From the NCBI GenBank assembly GCA_903851365.1, contig CAINOB010000085.1, forward strand, positions 124,001-188,000: DNA of 64,000 nt, read 5' to 3'. This DNA is from an uncultured Bacteroidota bacterium. Its GTDB lineage: Bacteria; Bacteroidota; Bacteroidia; Bacteroidales; UBA12481. A program made the translations under genes and the position numbers. The notes below the pieces were generated by a model. It had not been told where the DNA came from and did not search any database. It worked only from the letters and a program-made list of their open reading frames with translations. Positions 8,799 through 18,106 of this stretch are shown piece by piece (position 1 is the stretch's first letter; the number at the start of each line of letters is the position of its first letter).

Positions 8799-10721
8799 AT
8801 GAAAAAACTCTCTACACTCTTACTCGTATCATGCTTTATTTTCCGGGCATTTGGGCAGGTTGGGACCCCTGCAACACCTGGCCTTAAAGGTAATGGCCAG
8901 CAGTTCTACCTGGAAACATTTGGCTGGGGAAACCCGGCTGATCCGAAGGGATGGACAGCACCCGCCGGATTTTATATGTCGGACCCTCTAGATATAGGTT
9001 ATAATTGGCATTGGTGGCCAAACGACAGTCTGGTTACCACCCGTCTCACCAAGGAGCCGCCCATGCGTTCAACATCCGCTGCCAACGGCAGCCTCTGCTT
9101 GTTCCTCGATCTGTATAACGACGGAAAAGATCCAAGAACAAATCTCGACAACTCAATTACCTTTCCTCCGATCAATTGCAGTACCAAATCATCGGTTATC
9201 GTGAGCTATGAAACATGCTTTATGTGTTATAACGATCATACCTTATGGCAGATGCTACTTGAAGTTTCTACTGATAACTGGGTTCACTCGGCGCAGTACG
9301 ACGTAAGTTTCGGCGTTATGCATAAGGGCCGTCCGAATAATACCACTCCAGGAAAACCGGCCATTTACGAAGCCAATATTTCCGATGTGGCCGCCGGTGC
9401 TTCTAATGTTCAGTTCAGGTTTACCTGGAGAAATACTGTGCTTTATTTCTGGCAGATCGACGATTTCAAGCTGAAAGAAGCCTGGAATAATGACCTTCAG
9501 ATGAGATTTGCACAAATGGAATGGAACGATGGTGACGACAAAACCGCTATGTCACCTATATTCCTCATTCCGAAAAAACAAATTGTCACCGGTGGCGCTT
9601 ACACCAATTTTAAAGCTGCCGCTATCAATTTTGGCGAATACGATCAGGAATCAGCATATATGAGCGTTGATATCACTAAAAATGGTTCAAACGTATTCCA
9701 TTCCGAAGGTGCCAAAAAGGATATCGCAACGCTTATTGTTGACACCACCCTGCTTACCGATTCATATACACCAACTGAATTTGGCCACTACAAGCTTACC
9801 TATCAATACAAGCAGAAGGAAGTGGAACAGACTCCTGAGGATAATATGAAGGAAGTATACTTCAACGTAAATGACAGTGTATATTCCAATGCCGATAATA
9901 CAGCCGAGGAATCTTTCAACTGGGGAATTGAAGCATACGGAACCGATGGATTTCCAAATCTCGGACATATTGTGGGTTCAGTCTATCATATTTTTGCTGA
10001 TTGCGAAGTCAGCTCCATATCAGCCTTTATTACTGGCGGTAAAGCCGATGGCATGATTGATTTCGGCATGAGGCTCTTTTATGTACCAACCGAAGGCGAT
10101 CTCACACCCGTTGATCTGCTTGGAACATCAACGGTCACCTACGACAGCACAATGATCGGAAAATGGATCACCATGGGTCTTGAAAAAGATGGTGAATCGG
10201 AATTCCTTAAAGCCGGTGATAAGGTTTATGCGTGTGTCGAATACAGCAACCAGAACACCGATATCATTTCAAAAAGATACCAGAGTTTGCAGATCGGCGC
10301 CGACTATAGCTTCAGGCTCCTCGACCCGGTAAGCGTTGCCCGTGGTGATGATTATGCCGCATGGACAACAGGAGGCTATCCAGCAGGACGTAACATGATG
10401 ATCCGCCTTAATATCAACGATCACTCGAATGTGAACGATGGTGTTAATCTGGCCAAGACAGCTGCATCTGTCGGACAAAACTTCCCGAACCCTTTCAATC
10501 GCACTACCGATATCGCTTATGAACTGACTAACAATGAAAATGTCAGCATAACCGTAACTGACCTCACTGGCCGTATGGTTAAAGAAGTCAGGGAAGGCAT
10601 GCAACCCTCCGGTAAGCACATTGCCAGGATCGATGCTTCGGACCTTGATGCAGGGATATATATGTATACCCTCAAAGCAGGCGGATTTACCGAAACAAAA
10701 AGAATGACCGTCAGCAAATAG
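8799..10721 (+). CDS. T9SS-exported protein, four-member paralog family, copy 2
   Basis: A 640-residue tandem paralog of the preceding gene, collinear along its full length. The signal peptide spans 1-19. The N-terminal module contains QFYLETFGWGNPADPKGW and FWQIDDFKLKEAW. The linker NDLQMRFAQMEW is almost identical to copy 1. The second module contains NFKAAAINFGEYDQ and the third contains KDGESEFLKAGDKVYACVEY. The T9SS domain starts at VGQNFPNPFNRTTDIAYEL and ends TKRMTVSK, the same last residues as copy 1. The two genes clearly arose by tandem duplication. Export through the outer membrane by T9SS follows from the C-terminal domain; the binding target is unknown. Confidence 0.8.
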   Translation: MKKLSTLLLVSCFIFRAFGQVGTPATPGLKGNGQQFYLETFGWGNPADPKGWTAPAGFYMSDPLDIGYNWHWWPNDSLVTTRLTKEPPMRSTSAANGSLCLFLDLYNDGKDPRTNLDNSITFPPINCSTKSSVIVSYETCFMCYNDHTLWQMLLEVSTDNWVHSAQYDVSFGVMHKGRPNNTTPGKPAIYEANISDVAAGASNVQFRFTWRNTVLYFWQIDDFKLKEAWNNDLQMRFAQMEWNDGDDKTAMSPIFLIPKKQIVTGGAYTNFKAAAINFGEYDQESAYMSVDITKNGSNVFHSEGAKKDIATLIVDTTLLTDSYTPTEFGHYKLTYQYKQKEVEQTPEDNMKEVYFNVNDSVYSNADNTAEESFNWGIEAYGTDGFPNLGHIVGSVYHIFADCEVSSISAFITGGKADGMIDFGMRLFYVPTEGDLTPVDLLGTSTVTYDSTMIGKWITMGLEKDGESEFLKAGDKVYACVEYSNQNTDIISKRYQSLQIGADYSFRLLDPVSVARGDDYAAWTTGGYPAGRNMMIRLNINDHSNVNDGVNLAKTAASVGQNFPNPFNRTTDIAYELTNNENVSITVTDLTGRMVKEVREGMQPSGKHIARIDASDLDAGIYMYTLKAGGFTETKRMTVSK

Positions 10722-10771
10722 CAAAACACTGTAAACCATGATTGGAATTTAAAAGGTTTAGATTCCAATTT

Positions 10772-10875
10772 AGAATTCCGAGTTCCGGGGTTGGAGATTC
10801 AAGTATTCATGAAGTAGTAGCCTACAACTTCATGGTGACCTGAATCTTTAACTTCAGAATTCGGAATTCTTTTTT
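10772..10875 (+). terminator. Long nested hairpin (about 99 nt) followed by a T-tract
   Basis: Three nested perfect arms share one centre near 10821: AGAATTCCGA/TCGGAATTCT (10772-10781, 10861-10870), AGATTCA/TGAATCT (10795-10801, 10841-10847) and CATGAAGT/ACTTCATG (10808-10815, 10827-10834). The intervening segments are equal in length (13/13 and 6/6) and the 13-nt segments pair largely through G-U wobbles in the plus-strand RNA. T's follow at 10871-10875. It sits after T9SS copy 2 and before accC, so an intrinsic terminator role is likely. A shorter hairpin ATTGGAAT/ATTCCAAT (10741-10769) precedes it. Confidence 0.6.
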
Positions 10876-10920
10876 GGAATCTCATCATTCTTACTTCACA
10901 CTTCTCCTTTTAATACTTTT

Positions 10921-10955
10921 CCGATACCCGATACCTGACACCTGACACCCAAAAC
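10921..10955. repeat. Heptamer short tandem repeat, locus 1
   Basis: Five consecutive 7-bp units lie in the 304-bp gap before accC: CCGATAC, CCGATAC, CTGACAC, CTGACAC, CCAAAAC. The same heptamer family occurs inside purD and the GH51 gene. The rest of the gap, apart from the hairpins, shows only a possible -7 element (TATATTTA, 10990-10997) ahead of accC. Confidence 0.65.
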
Positions 10956-11025
10956 CTTCCCACAACATATATGTATATCTAAAAACTTCTATATTTACGG
11001 CCTTAACCTAACTGATTGATTGTCC

Positions 11026-12525
11026 ATGATTAAAAAAGTACTTGTCGCGAACCGCGGCGAGATCGCCTTGCGGGTAATGCGTTCCTGCCGCGAGATGGGT
11101 ATCTCTACCGTAGCTGTTTTTTCAGCAGCCGACCGCACTTCGCAGCACGTTCGTTATGCTGATGAAGCATATCCGATAGGCCCGGCTCCTTCCAACGAGT
11201 CCTATCTGAAAATGGAAAAAATCCTGGAAGTGGCTAAAAAATGCCAGGCCGATGCCATTCACCCCGGTTATGGATTCCTCTCGGAAAATGCACTTTTCTC
11301 ACAGCGTTGCCGTGAGGAAGGAATCATCTTTATTGGCCCTTCGCCAGAGGTGATTAATACCATGGGCGATAAAATCAGTGCACGTGAAAAAATGGTGGAT
11401 TCCGGCGTTCCCGTGGTTCCCGGAACAAATGATAAGCTGATCTCCGATGAGCAAGCCATTAAGGTTGTCCTCGATATCGGTCTTCCTGTTATGATAAAAG
11501 CCTCCGCAGGTGGTGGTGGCAAGGGAATGCGGCTGGTCAAAGAAGAAAAAGAAATCCTGCCTTCCCTTCGTGGTGCCCGGTCGGAAGCCAAAGCTGCTTT
11601 TGGCAACGATACCGTTTATGTCGAAAAATTCGTCACCAATCCACATCACATAGAATTTCAGATTCTGGCCGACAGTTTTGGCCATGTTATCCACCTGTGC
11701 GAACGCGAATGCTCGGTGCAACGGCGTCATCAGAAAATAGTTGAAGAAACCCCTTCCCCACTGCTAACTCCTGAGATTCGCGAGCAGATGGGTCGTCATG
11801 CGGTTCAGGCAGCCAGATCGGTAGGTTATGAAGGTGCCGGAACTATAGAATTTCTGGTCGATAATGACCTGAACTACTATTTCCTGGAGATGAATACGCG
11901 ATTGCAGGTGGAGCACCCGATTACTGAACGTGTAACCGGAGTCGACCTGGTGAAGGAACAGATTCGCATCGCTGCAGGTGAACATTTGAAGATCAAACAG
12001 TCCGATATCATTCAGCAGGGTCATGCAATAGAATGCCGTATATATGCTGAGGATCCCGATAATAACTTCATGCCAAGCCCTGGAAAAATAAGGCATCTCA
12101 CCGAACCTCTCGGATTGGGGGTGAGGGTCGACGGATACGTTTATGAAGGATATGAAATTCCGATATATTACGACCCGATGATCTCCAAGCTGATTGTTTG
12201 GGGTGCTCACCGCAACGAGGCTATCGAGGTGATGAAGCGCGCCCTCCACGAATATAAAATCACCGGTATAAAAACTTCCATTCCTTTCCTCGAAAGGATC
12301 ATGGAGAATACTGATTTCATTCTCGGACAATACGATACTGGCCTGATTGAGAATAATCGCGATACCCTTTTCAATATCAAGGTTTGCAACCTCAGCTGCC
12401 AGGATGTCTCCATCATGGTGGCCTATGTCGACCATCTCAGACGACGCGATAAACAGCTGGAACACCCATCCACCCCCCAACCCTCGGAATCAGCATGGAA
12501 AAAAACGGGACGGGGAAAAAGGTAA
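11026..12525 (+). CDS. accC: Biotin carboxylase subunit of acetyl-/propionyl-CoA carboxylase
   Basis: A 499-residue ATP-grasp enzyme that carboxylates the biotin of the carrier protein with bicarbonate and ATP. It opens with IKKVLVANRGEIALRVMRS and carries the glycine-rich loop GGGGKGMRLV (about 162-171) and EMNTRLQVEHP (about 288-298) with the metal/catalytic Glu and Arg. It is the first gene of a three-gene operon with the carrier and the carboxyltransferase. ATG at 11026 gives the canonical MIKKVLVAN; an in-frame TTG at 11020 is less likely. The last about 20 residues are proline-, serine- and lysine-rich and not conserved in the family. Confidence 0.93.
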   Translation: MIKKVLVANRGEIALRVMRSCREMGISTVAVFSAADRTSQHVRYADEAYPIGPAPSNESYLKMEKILEVAKKCQADAIHPGYGFLSENALFSQRCREEGIIFIGPSPEVINTMGDKISAREKMVDSGVPVVPGTNDKLISDEQAIKVVLDIGLPVMIKASAGGGGKGMRLVKEEKEILPSLRGARSEAKAAFGNDTVYVEKFVTNPHHIEFQILADSFGHVIHLCERECSVQRRHQKIVEETPSPLLTPEIREQMGRHAVQAARSVGYEGAGTIEFLVDNDLNYYFLEMNTRLQVEHPITERVTGVDLVKEQIRIAAGEHLKIKQSDIIQQGHAIECRIYAEDPDNNFMPSPGKIRHLTEPLGLGVRVDGYVYEGYEIPIYYDPMISKLIVWGAHRNEAIEVMKRALHEYKITGIKTSIPFLERIMENTDFILGQYDTGLIENNRDTLFNIKVCNLSCQDVSIMVAYVDHLRRRDKQLEHPSTPQPSESAWKKTGRGKR

Positions 12526-12556
12526 GGATGCAATTAACCGAAAAAAGAAATTAATA

Positions 12557-13066
12557 ATGGAAATAGAACTCCCCAAACAGGAACGCACCGCCCAGGTTGA
12601 GATCCTCGAGAATGAGGGCAGCCATTACGTTTTCAAGATTGATGACAAAACTTTTGAGATCGACCTGGTTGAGGTTTCCAAAGGGATTTATTCGCTGCTG
12701 CACGATGGTAAATCATATAATGTGGAGGCCATTCCAACCAAAGGCATTACCAAATATACGGTCAACACTTTCTTCCAGTCGTTCGATCTGGAGATCATCG
12801 ATGCACAAACAAAATACCTCAGGAGCCGGAATACAGGGGCCACCGCCGACAGTGGAAACATGATCAGGGTGCCCATGCCGGGAAAAGTTATGGAAGTATT
12901 TGTAAACGATGGAGATACTGTTACGGCCGGTCAAACGCTGGTGATCGTTTCGGCCATGAAAATGGAAAGCGAATATAAATCGGGTCGCGATGGCCTTGTT
13001 AAAAAGGTCATGGTAAAACCAGGTGAAACAGTAGATAGTGATCAAATTATGATTGTTCTGGAATAA
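12557..13066 (+). CDS. Biotin carboxyl carrier protein
   Basis: A 169-residue protein. The C-terminal biotinyl domain (about 96-169) contains the biotinylation motif AMKM with Lys135, preceded by PMPGKVMEVFVNDGDTV. The N-terminal about 90 residues form a beta-rich region of the kind seen in separate carrier subunits of propionyl-CoA carboxylase and related decarboxylases. It shuttles carboxybiotin between the carboxylase upstream and the carboxyltransferase 10 bp downstream. The open frame runs back to 12347 inside accC, but ATG at 12557 (MEIELPKQ), 31 bp after the accC stop, is the sensible start. Confidence 0.9.
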   Translation: MEIELPKQERTAQVEILENEGSHYVFKIDDKTFEIDLVEVSKGIYSLLHDGKSYNVEAIPTKGITKYTVNTFFQSFDLEIIDAQTKYLRSRNTGATADSGNMIRVPMPGKVMEVFVNDGDTVTAGQTLVIVSAMKMESEYKSGRDGLVKKVMVKPGETVDSDQIMIVLE

Positions 13067-13076
13067 TTGAAAAAAT

Positions 13077-14609
13077 ATGGCATTACAAGACAAATTCGAT
13101 AAGCTCGAAAGGCAATCCAAAGCTGCCGAAATGGGTGGTGGTCAGGATCGTATTGACAAGCAACACCAGGCTGGAAAGAAAACTGCCAGGGAAAGGATTC
13201 TGGCGCTGCTTGATCCTGGAACATTCGTCGAGATGGATAAGATGGTCATGCACCAGAACCACGATTTCGGAATGGAGGACAAGAAAATCCCGGGCGACGG
13301 CATGGTAACCGGATATGGAAAAATTGAAGGACGACTGATGTATGTCTTTGCTCAGGATTTCACTGTTTTCGGAGGAACCATGAGCCGCTCAAATGCAGAT
13401 AAGGTGGTTAAGGTAATGGACCTGGCTATGAAAATGGGCGCTCCGGTAATCGGACTGAATGATTCGGGCGGGGCCCGCATTCAGGAAGGTGTCCAGAGCC
13501 TGGCCGGCTATGCCGATATTTTTTACAGAAATGTACGGGCTTCCGGTGTTATCCCGCAGATTTCAGGCATCCTCGGACCCTGTGCCGGCGGTGCCGTATA
13601 TTCCCCGGCACTTACCGATTTTATCCTGATGGTTGAGGAATCAAGCTACATGTTCGTTACCGGTCCGGATGTAATCAAGACAGTCACTCATGAGGAAGTC
13701 ACCAAGGAAGACCTCGGCGGCGCCATGACACACAACGCCAGAAGCGGCGTGGCACACCTGCTGGCTACCGATGATGATCAGGCCATGATGATGATACGTG
13801 AGCTGATGTCATACCTGCCATCCAATAATCTCGAAGATCCGCCCTATATTGCCCCGCACGATCAGGCCGACCGGACAGATGAAGCGCTCCAGACCCTCGT
13901 GCCTGATGATCCGAATAAACCCTATGATATGAAGGAGATCATTAACTCGGTGGTTGATGATCACACTTTCTTTGAGGTGCAGCCCTTTTATGCTAAAAAC
14001 ATGATCATCGGATTTGCCCGTCTCAATGGATATCCGGTTGGGATAGTGGCCAACCAGCCAGCCCATCTTGCCGGCTGCCTCGATATCAATTCATCAGTTA
14101 AGGCAGCTCGTTTTGTCCGTTTTTGCGATGCTTTCAATTTCCCGCTCATCACTATGGTGGATGTACCCGGATTTCTCCCGGGCACAGGTCAGGAGCTCGG
14201 AGGCATTATTAAGCATGGCGCCAAATTACTGTATGCCTTTTCTGAGGCAACGGTACCTAAAATCACGCTGATTACCCGAAAGGCTTACGGTGGGGCCTAT
14301 GATGTGATGTCAAGCAAACACATTGGCGCCGACGTCAACTATGCCTATCCCACCGCTGAGATAGCCGTAATGGGTTCCGATGGCGCGGTTAATATTCTTT
14401 ACCGTAATCTTGATGACGAAGGCAGGGCAGCTGCCATTGCGGATTATAAGGAACGGTTCGCTAATCCTTTCAGCGCAGCTGAGCTGGGTTATATTGATGA
14501 TATCATTTTCCCGAAAGATACCCGCATAAAACTCATCCAGGCCCTCGATATGACCCGGAACAAGAGTTATTCCAATCCGAATAAAAAACACGGCAACATT
14601 CCGCTGTAG
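13077..14609 (+). CDS. Acyl-CoA carboxylase carboxyltransferase subunit (propionyl-CoA carboxylase beta / MmdA type)
   Basis: A 510-residue crotonase-fold carboxyltransferase. It has the paired N- and C-terminal halves of the PccB/MmdA family: [22 protein letters not shown] and [20 protein letters not shown] (first oxyanion region), and [51 protein letters not shown] (second). It ends the accC-carrier-carboxyltransferase operon. No membrane beta or small gamma/delta decarboxylase subunits are present nearby, so a soluble propionyl-CoA (or broad acyl-CoA) carboxylase is more likely than a sodium-pumping methylmalonyl-CoA decarboxylase, although a distant beta subunit cannot be excluded. Confidence 0.9.
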   Translation: MALQDKFDKLERQSKAAEMGGGQDRIDKQHQAGKKTARERILALLDPGTFVEMDKMVMHQNHDFGMEDKKIPGDGMVTGYGKIEGRLMYVFAQDFTVFGGTMSRSNADKVVKVMDLAMKMGAPVIGLNDSGGARIQEGVQSLAGYADIFYRNVRASGVIPQISGILGPCAGGAVYSPALTDFILMVEESSYMFVTGPDVIKTVTHEEVTKEDLGGAMTHNARSGVAHLLATDDDQAMMMIRELMSYLPSNNLEDPPYIAPHDQADRTDEALQTLVPDDPNKPYDMKEIINSVVDDHTFFEVQPFYAKNMIIGFARLNGYPVGIVANQPAHLAGCLDINSSVKAARFVRFCDAFNFPLITMVDVPGFLPGTGQELGGIIKHGAKLLYAFSEATVPKITLITRKAYGGAYDVMSSKHIGADVNYAYPTAEIAVMGSDGAVNILYRNLDDEGRAAAIADYKERFANPFSAAELGYIDDIIFPKDTRIKLIQALDMTRNKSYSNPNKKHGNIPL

Positions 14610-14643
14610 GAAAGACTTTCAGACCATTTAATGATTAGATAAG

Positions 14644-14665
14644 AAGCCGGGAGACCGGCTTTTTT
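14644..14665 (+). terminator. Rho-independent terminator after the carboxylase operon
   Basis: AAGCCGG (14644-14650), loop GAGA, CCGGCTT (14655-14661), then a run of T's. It lies 35 bp after the carboxyltransferase stop and ends the three-gene operon. Confidence 0.85.
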
Positions 14666-14969
14666 CATGAAATCGCCCGATTTTATGAAATTATTTTCCC
14701 CCGGCCAGGGGGATTTTTGTTTTTTCTCTCCCCAATTCTTTTTGACGAATCGTCAATTTTTCAACGCTAGTAAGGGCTACACGACATAGACTAATATTTT
14801 TTGCCACTCGGCAAATAATAGAAACAGTTAGTCAAAAAGTTGCCAATAATTGGTCAAAGAGAGACCAAAAGAGTCGTTTTATCCTATACGCGCGCCATAA
14901 TTTTGACATGTGGGAAGCGAAATTCCTCTTGAAAATCAAGCATTTAACAAAACGTTCCGAAAAATCGTC
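14666..14969. promoter_or_regulatory. Inverted-repeat-rich leader of the M6 protease gene
   Basis: About 300 bp without a gene. It contains CCCC-GGCCAG-GGGG (near 14699), the 15-bp palindrome TTGACGAATCGTCAA (14742-14756), TTGCC/GGCAA (14801-14814) and TTGGTC/GACCAA (14850-14868). Such clustered dyads may be regulator sites or mRNA leader structures. No consensus promoter stands out. Confidence 0.4.
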
Positions 14970-17081
14970 ATGAAAACCAAAGATTCACAAAAATCAAACT
15001 TTGTTGCACTGGCAAAAGCTATTGTTTTGATTCTTGCTGTATTGGTTTTAGGAACTCAGGCCGCTGATGCTTCCTACATGAAAAATGTTCCGCAAACCCT
15101 CACCCAGCCTGACGGAACCACCCTTAAATGCTTTGCCACAGGCGATGAATTCTACCACTGGCTGCACGATGCAAATAACTTTACCATCATCCAGGACACC
15201 GTAACCGGCTTTTTTGTTTACGCAACCAAGTCAGAAGGCAAGCTCGCTCCTACCACGCTGATCGCCGGAAAATCCAATCCAGCCAAAGCAAAACTGATGG
15301 CAGGTATCAATATCGAACCGGAACAGGTGATCGGCTTAACCAAAACCATGTTCAGCGTTCCTTCCTTTAAAGGCTCATCCAGTGTAAACACTATAGGCAC
15401 CATCAACAACATCGTAATCTTTGTTCGCTTTAATGATCAGGCCGAGTACACCGATCAGCTTTCAAAATACGACCAGGCCTTCAATTCCACTTCCACTCCA
15501 TCGATGCTTCAGTTTTTTGAAGAAGTTTCCGGTTCACAGGTAACCATCAACTCAACGCTCTACCCGAAAACTGCTGGTAAAACTGTCGTTTCTTATCAGG
15601 ATTCTAAAACCCGCAATTACTACTGCAGGTACAATGCAACAACTAACCCGATCGGTTTTCAGACTGATGCTGACAGGGCAACGCGCGAAATGAGTCTGCT
15701 GAAAAGTGCTGTTGAATCAGTTAAATCGCAGCTTGAAGCTACCGGACTGAATTTCGATACCGATAATAACGGACAAGTCGACAATGTTTGTTTTGTCATC
15801 CAGGGAGCTACCGACGGTTGGGCCGACTTGCTGTGGCCGCACCAGTGGGCACTTTACGCTTACAACGTAAAAATCGGCCAGGCACGGGTTTGGAATTACA
15901 ACCTGCAGATAGCTGGCGTATTTGGATTGAATGTACTGTGTCATGAAATGTCACATTCACTTGGTTTTCCTGATTTGTACCGCTACACCAATAATACCAT
16001 TAACCCGGTTGGTCCATGGGATGCAATGTCTTCCACCACCAATCCTCCGCAGCACCAATGTGTTTATACCAAAGAAAAATATGGTCACTGGACAAATGCA
16101 ATTCCCGAGATCACTGCTGCAGGAACCTACTCACTTAAACCGCTGGCAAACGACCCTTTTGCAGCCTTTAAAATTGCATCACCAAACAGTACCTCAGAAT
16201 ATTTCGTTGTTGAATACCGCAGAGCAACCGGTGTTTATGAATCGCAGCTTCTCGGCTCGGGCCTGGTTATCTATCGTGTAAATCCTTCCATCAACGGCAA
16301 CAGTTTCGGTCCGAACGATGAGGTATATGTTTTCAGGCCAAACGGTACCAACTCAGTTGATGGAGATCTTGCAAAAGCTTTCTTTTCTGCTGATGCCAAC
16401 CGCACTACTTTCGGAGCAAACAGCACAACCACCTGCTTCCTGAGCGATGGTAGCAAAGGCGGTGTTCAAATCAACAACATCGGAACTGCTGGCGAAACCA
16501 TTTCTTTCAGCGTGACCTTCGGTAACAATCCACTGCCAGTAATGGCTATCGCACCAGCAACCCGCACCATCAGCGCAGAAGCTGCCAGTACAACTTTTAA
16601 TGTTTCGAACGTAGGCGGCGGCAACCTCGACTGGACCGCAGAGGTAACCGGAGGAAGCAATTGGGCACATATCACTGGAGGTGTTAATGGAAACAACGAC
16701 GGCAACATCACAGTTGAAGTTGATGCCAACAACGGCGAAACCCGCACAGCAACCATCAGGGTCATATCAGCAGGGGCCGATACGAAAACCATCAGCTTAA
16801 CGCAGGACATCACTAATGGAATCAGTACAGTTTCAACAGCAAGCAACCTGAATGTTTATCCCAATCCCTCAGTAAGAAACTTCAATGTTCAGTTAGGCAA
16901 CTTCAATGGGCTTGATAAAAAGCTGGAAGTAATAAACATGATGGGCCAGGTTCAGTCGACCCAGACTCTGAGCCAGGAGAATACGACTATTGACTGTTCT
17001 GATCTGCCAAAAGGAATCTACGTCTTCCGCGTTACCGCAGAAAACAATTCTGTAAGTTTCAACAGGGTTGTTAAAAATTAA
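14970..17081 (+). CDS. M6 family (immune inhibitor A-like) metalloprotease with BACON and T9SS domains
   Basis: A 703-residue secreted protease. After the signal peptide (cleavage near ADAS) comes an M6 propeptide region (TLTQPDGTTLKCFATGDEFYHWLHD). The peptidase domain carries the zinc motif HEMSH, encoded at 15942-15956, followed by GFPDLY. A BACON-type Ig domain (ISAEAASTTFNVSN to ISLTQ) comes next, and a C-terminal T9SS domain (NVYPNPSVRNFNVQLG to RVVKN) ends the protein. Start: the open frame begins at 14910, but the ATG at 14970 (MKTKDSQKSN) gives a normal signal peptide. A role in extracellular protein degradation is inferred; BACON domains are often carbohydrate- or mucin-associated. 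Confidence 0.9.
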   Translation: MKTKDSQKSNFVALAKAIVLILAVLVLGTQAADASYMKNVPQTLTQPDGTTLKCFATGDEFYHWLHDANNFTIIQDTVTGFFVYATKSEGKLAPTTLIAGKSNPAKAKLMAGINIEPEQVIGLTKTMFSVPSFKGSSSVNTIGTINNIVIFVRFNDQAEYTDQLSKYDQAFNSTSTPSMLQFFEEVSGSQVTINSTLYPKTAGKTVVSYQDSKTRNYYCRYNATTNPIGFQTDADRATREMSLLKSAVESVKSQLEATGLNFDTDNNGQVDNVCFVIQGATDGWADLLWPHQWALYAYNVKIGQARVWNYNLQIAGVFGLNVLCHEMSHSLGFPDLYRYTNNTINPVGPWDAMSSTTNPPQHQCVYTKEKYGHWTNAIPEITAAGTYSLKPLANDPFAAFKIASPNSTSEYFVVEYRRATGVYESQLLGSGLVIYRVNPSINGNSFGPNDEVYVFRPNGTNSVDGDLAKAFFSADANRTTFGANSTTTCFLSDGSKGGVQINNIGTAGETISFSVTFGNNPLPVMAIAPATRTISAEAASTTFNVSNVGGGNLDWTAEVTGGSNWAHITGGVNGNNDGNITVEVDANNGETRTATIRVISAGADTKTISLTQDITNGISTVSTASNLNVYPNPSVRNFNVQLGNFNGLDKKLEVINMMGQVQSTQTLSQENTTIDCSDLPKGIYVFRVTAENNSVSFNRVVKN

Positions 17082-17084
17082 TTT

Positions 17085-18095
17085 CTAAGCCAATCCTTTA
17101 AACCTGAAAAAGGCGAAGGATAGCAAGAGCGACAGGAAGAATAAATCGCGCATCCACCACTTTTTAACCTCCAGGGCCCAGAATGTCATCATATAGGAAA
17201 GCGGAATAATCAGCAACCAGATGAATTCCACTGAAACAGTATCCAGAAGCGCCAAACCCAGGATAGTAAAAAGGAACTGTAGAAAGTTGGTATGAAACAT
17301 CTGCCTGGATTGTATTTTCGGATTACGGTATTTAGCTGAGGCGATTACGATCCATATCAGCATAAGGCCGAACCAGGCTGCAATAAATGGTTCTTTGGTC
17401 AGTATCGGCGGAATTATCATATGGCGTAGTTTAAACCATGAAAGAAAGGTTTGCACCTCATAATCCAGATCTCCCAGCAGGTACCAGCATGCACCCGCCA
17501 GAACGGCCGGAATGGCCAATCCCAGCAACATGACCAGCCAATGCCTCCAACCTGTGGCAACCATCACAAGCAATCCAAATAATATGGCAGGCGTGAGGAG
17601 GATTACCGGAGGATAAAACAAGATGGCCGCGCCCCACGTAAATCCGATCATGAAAACAATCGAAAAGTCGGATTCATGCTTATAGAGATTAAGCAGATAT
17701 CGATGGCTCAGCACCATGAGCAGTCCGGCAATAAAAGCCGGGTGGAAAATAAAAAAATGACCGCCCGAGCAAAGCAGAAATAAAAACACGAATGCCATGG
17801 CGTAGGTCCGCCGACTCATCAGGAGGTTCTTCATGTCGTTTCCGACAAGCAATAAAGCCGTTATAAGCGCGATAAGATAAGATGGCGCTATTTGTATCCA
17901 AAGGGGTAAATGAGCCATCTGAAGCCATTTTGAATAGAGCCAGCCATCTTTGGGAAGATAGTACAATCCATTGCCTAAAATATCCCCTCCCTGCATATTC
18001 CCCGGAAAAAACAAGGCAACCCCGAACAAGATCAGGCAGAGAACCGGAATCATGACCTGCACCGAGTAGCTTATCGACCGGATGAATCCAAACAT
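17085..18095 (-). CDS. DUF6427-type integral membrane protein
   Basis: A 336-residue protein with about nine to ten hydrophobic helices (for example LMVLSHRYLLNLYK between helices and a Trp-rich loop WLYSKWLQMAHLPLWIQI). It resembles the DUF6427 family of Bacteroidota, which is recurrently found next to purD, as here (11-bp gap). Function is not established. It converges on the M6 protease gene with only 3 bp between stops. The family assignment rests on topology and neighbourhood rather than a signature motif. Confidence 0.65.
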   Translation of the reverse strand: MFGFIRSISYSVQVMIPVLCLILFGVALFFPGNMQGGDILGNGLYYLPKDGWLYSKWLQMAHLPLWIQIAPSYLIALITALLLVGNDMKNLLMSRRTYAMAFVFLFLLCSGGHFFIFHPAFIAGLLMVLSHRYLLNLYKHESDFSIVFMIGFTWGAAILFYPPVILLTPAILFGLLVMVATGWRHWLVMLLGLAIPAVLAGACWYLLGDLDYEVQTFLSWFKLRHMIIPPILTKEPFIAAWFGLMLIWIVIASAKYRNPKIQSRQMFHTNFLQFLFTILGLALLDTVSVEFIWLLIIPLSYMMTFWALEVKKWWMRDLFFLSLLLSFAFFRFKGLA

Positions 18096-18106
18096 AGCTC
18101 CTTTCT

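Noticed and set aside
11764-12480. 238-codon open frame on the minus strand opposite accC
   Set aside because: It lies wholly antisense to a highly conserved biotin carboxylase, has no recognisable motif and no start context; it is a shadow of codon use.
13077-14609. Sodium-pumping methylmalonyl-CoA decarboxylase alpha subunit
   Set aside because: Sequence cannot separate it from propionyl-CoA carboxylase beta, and no membrane beta, gamma or delta subunit genes are nearby.
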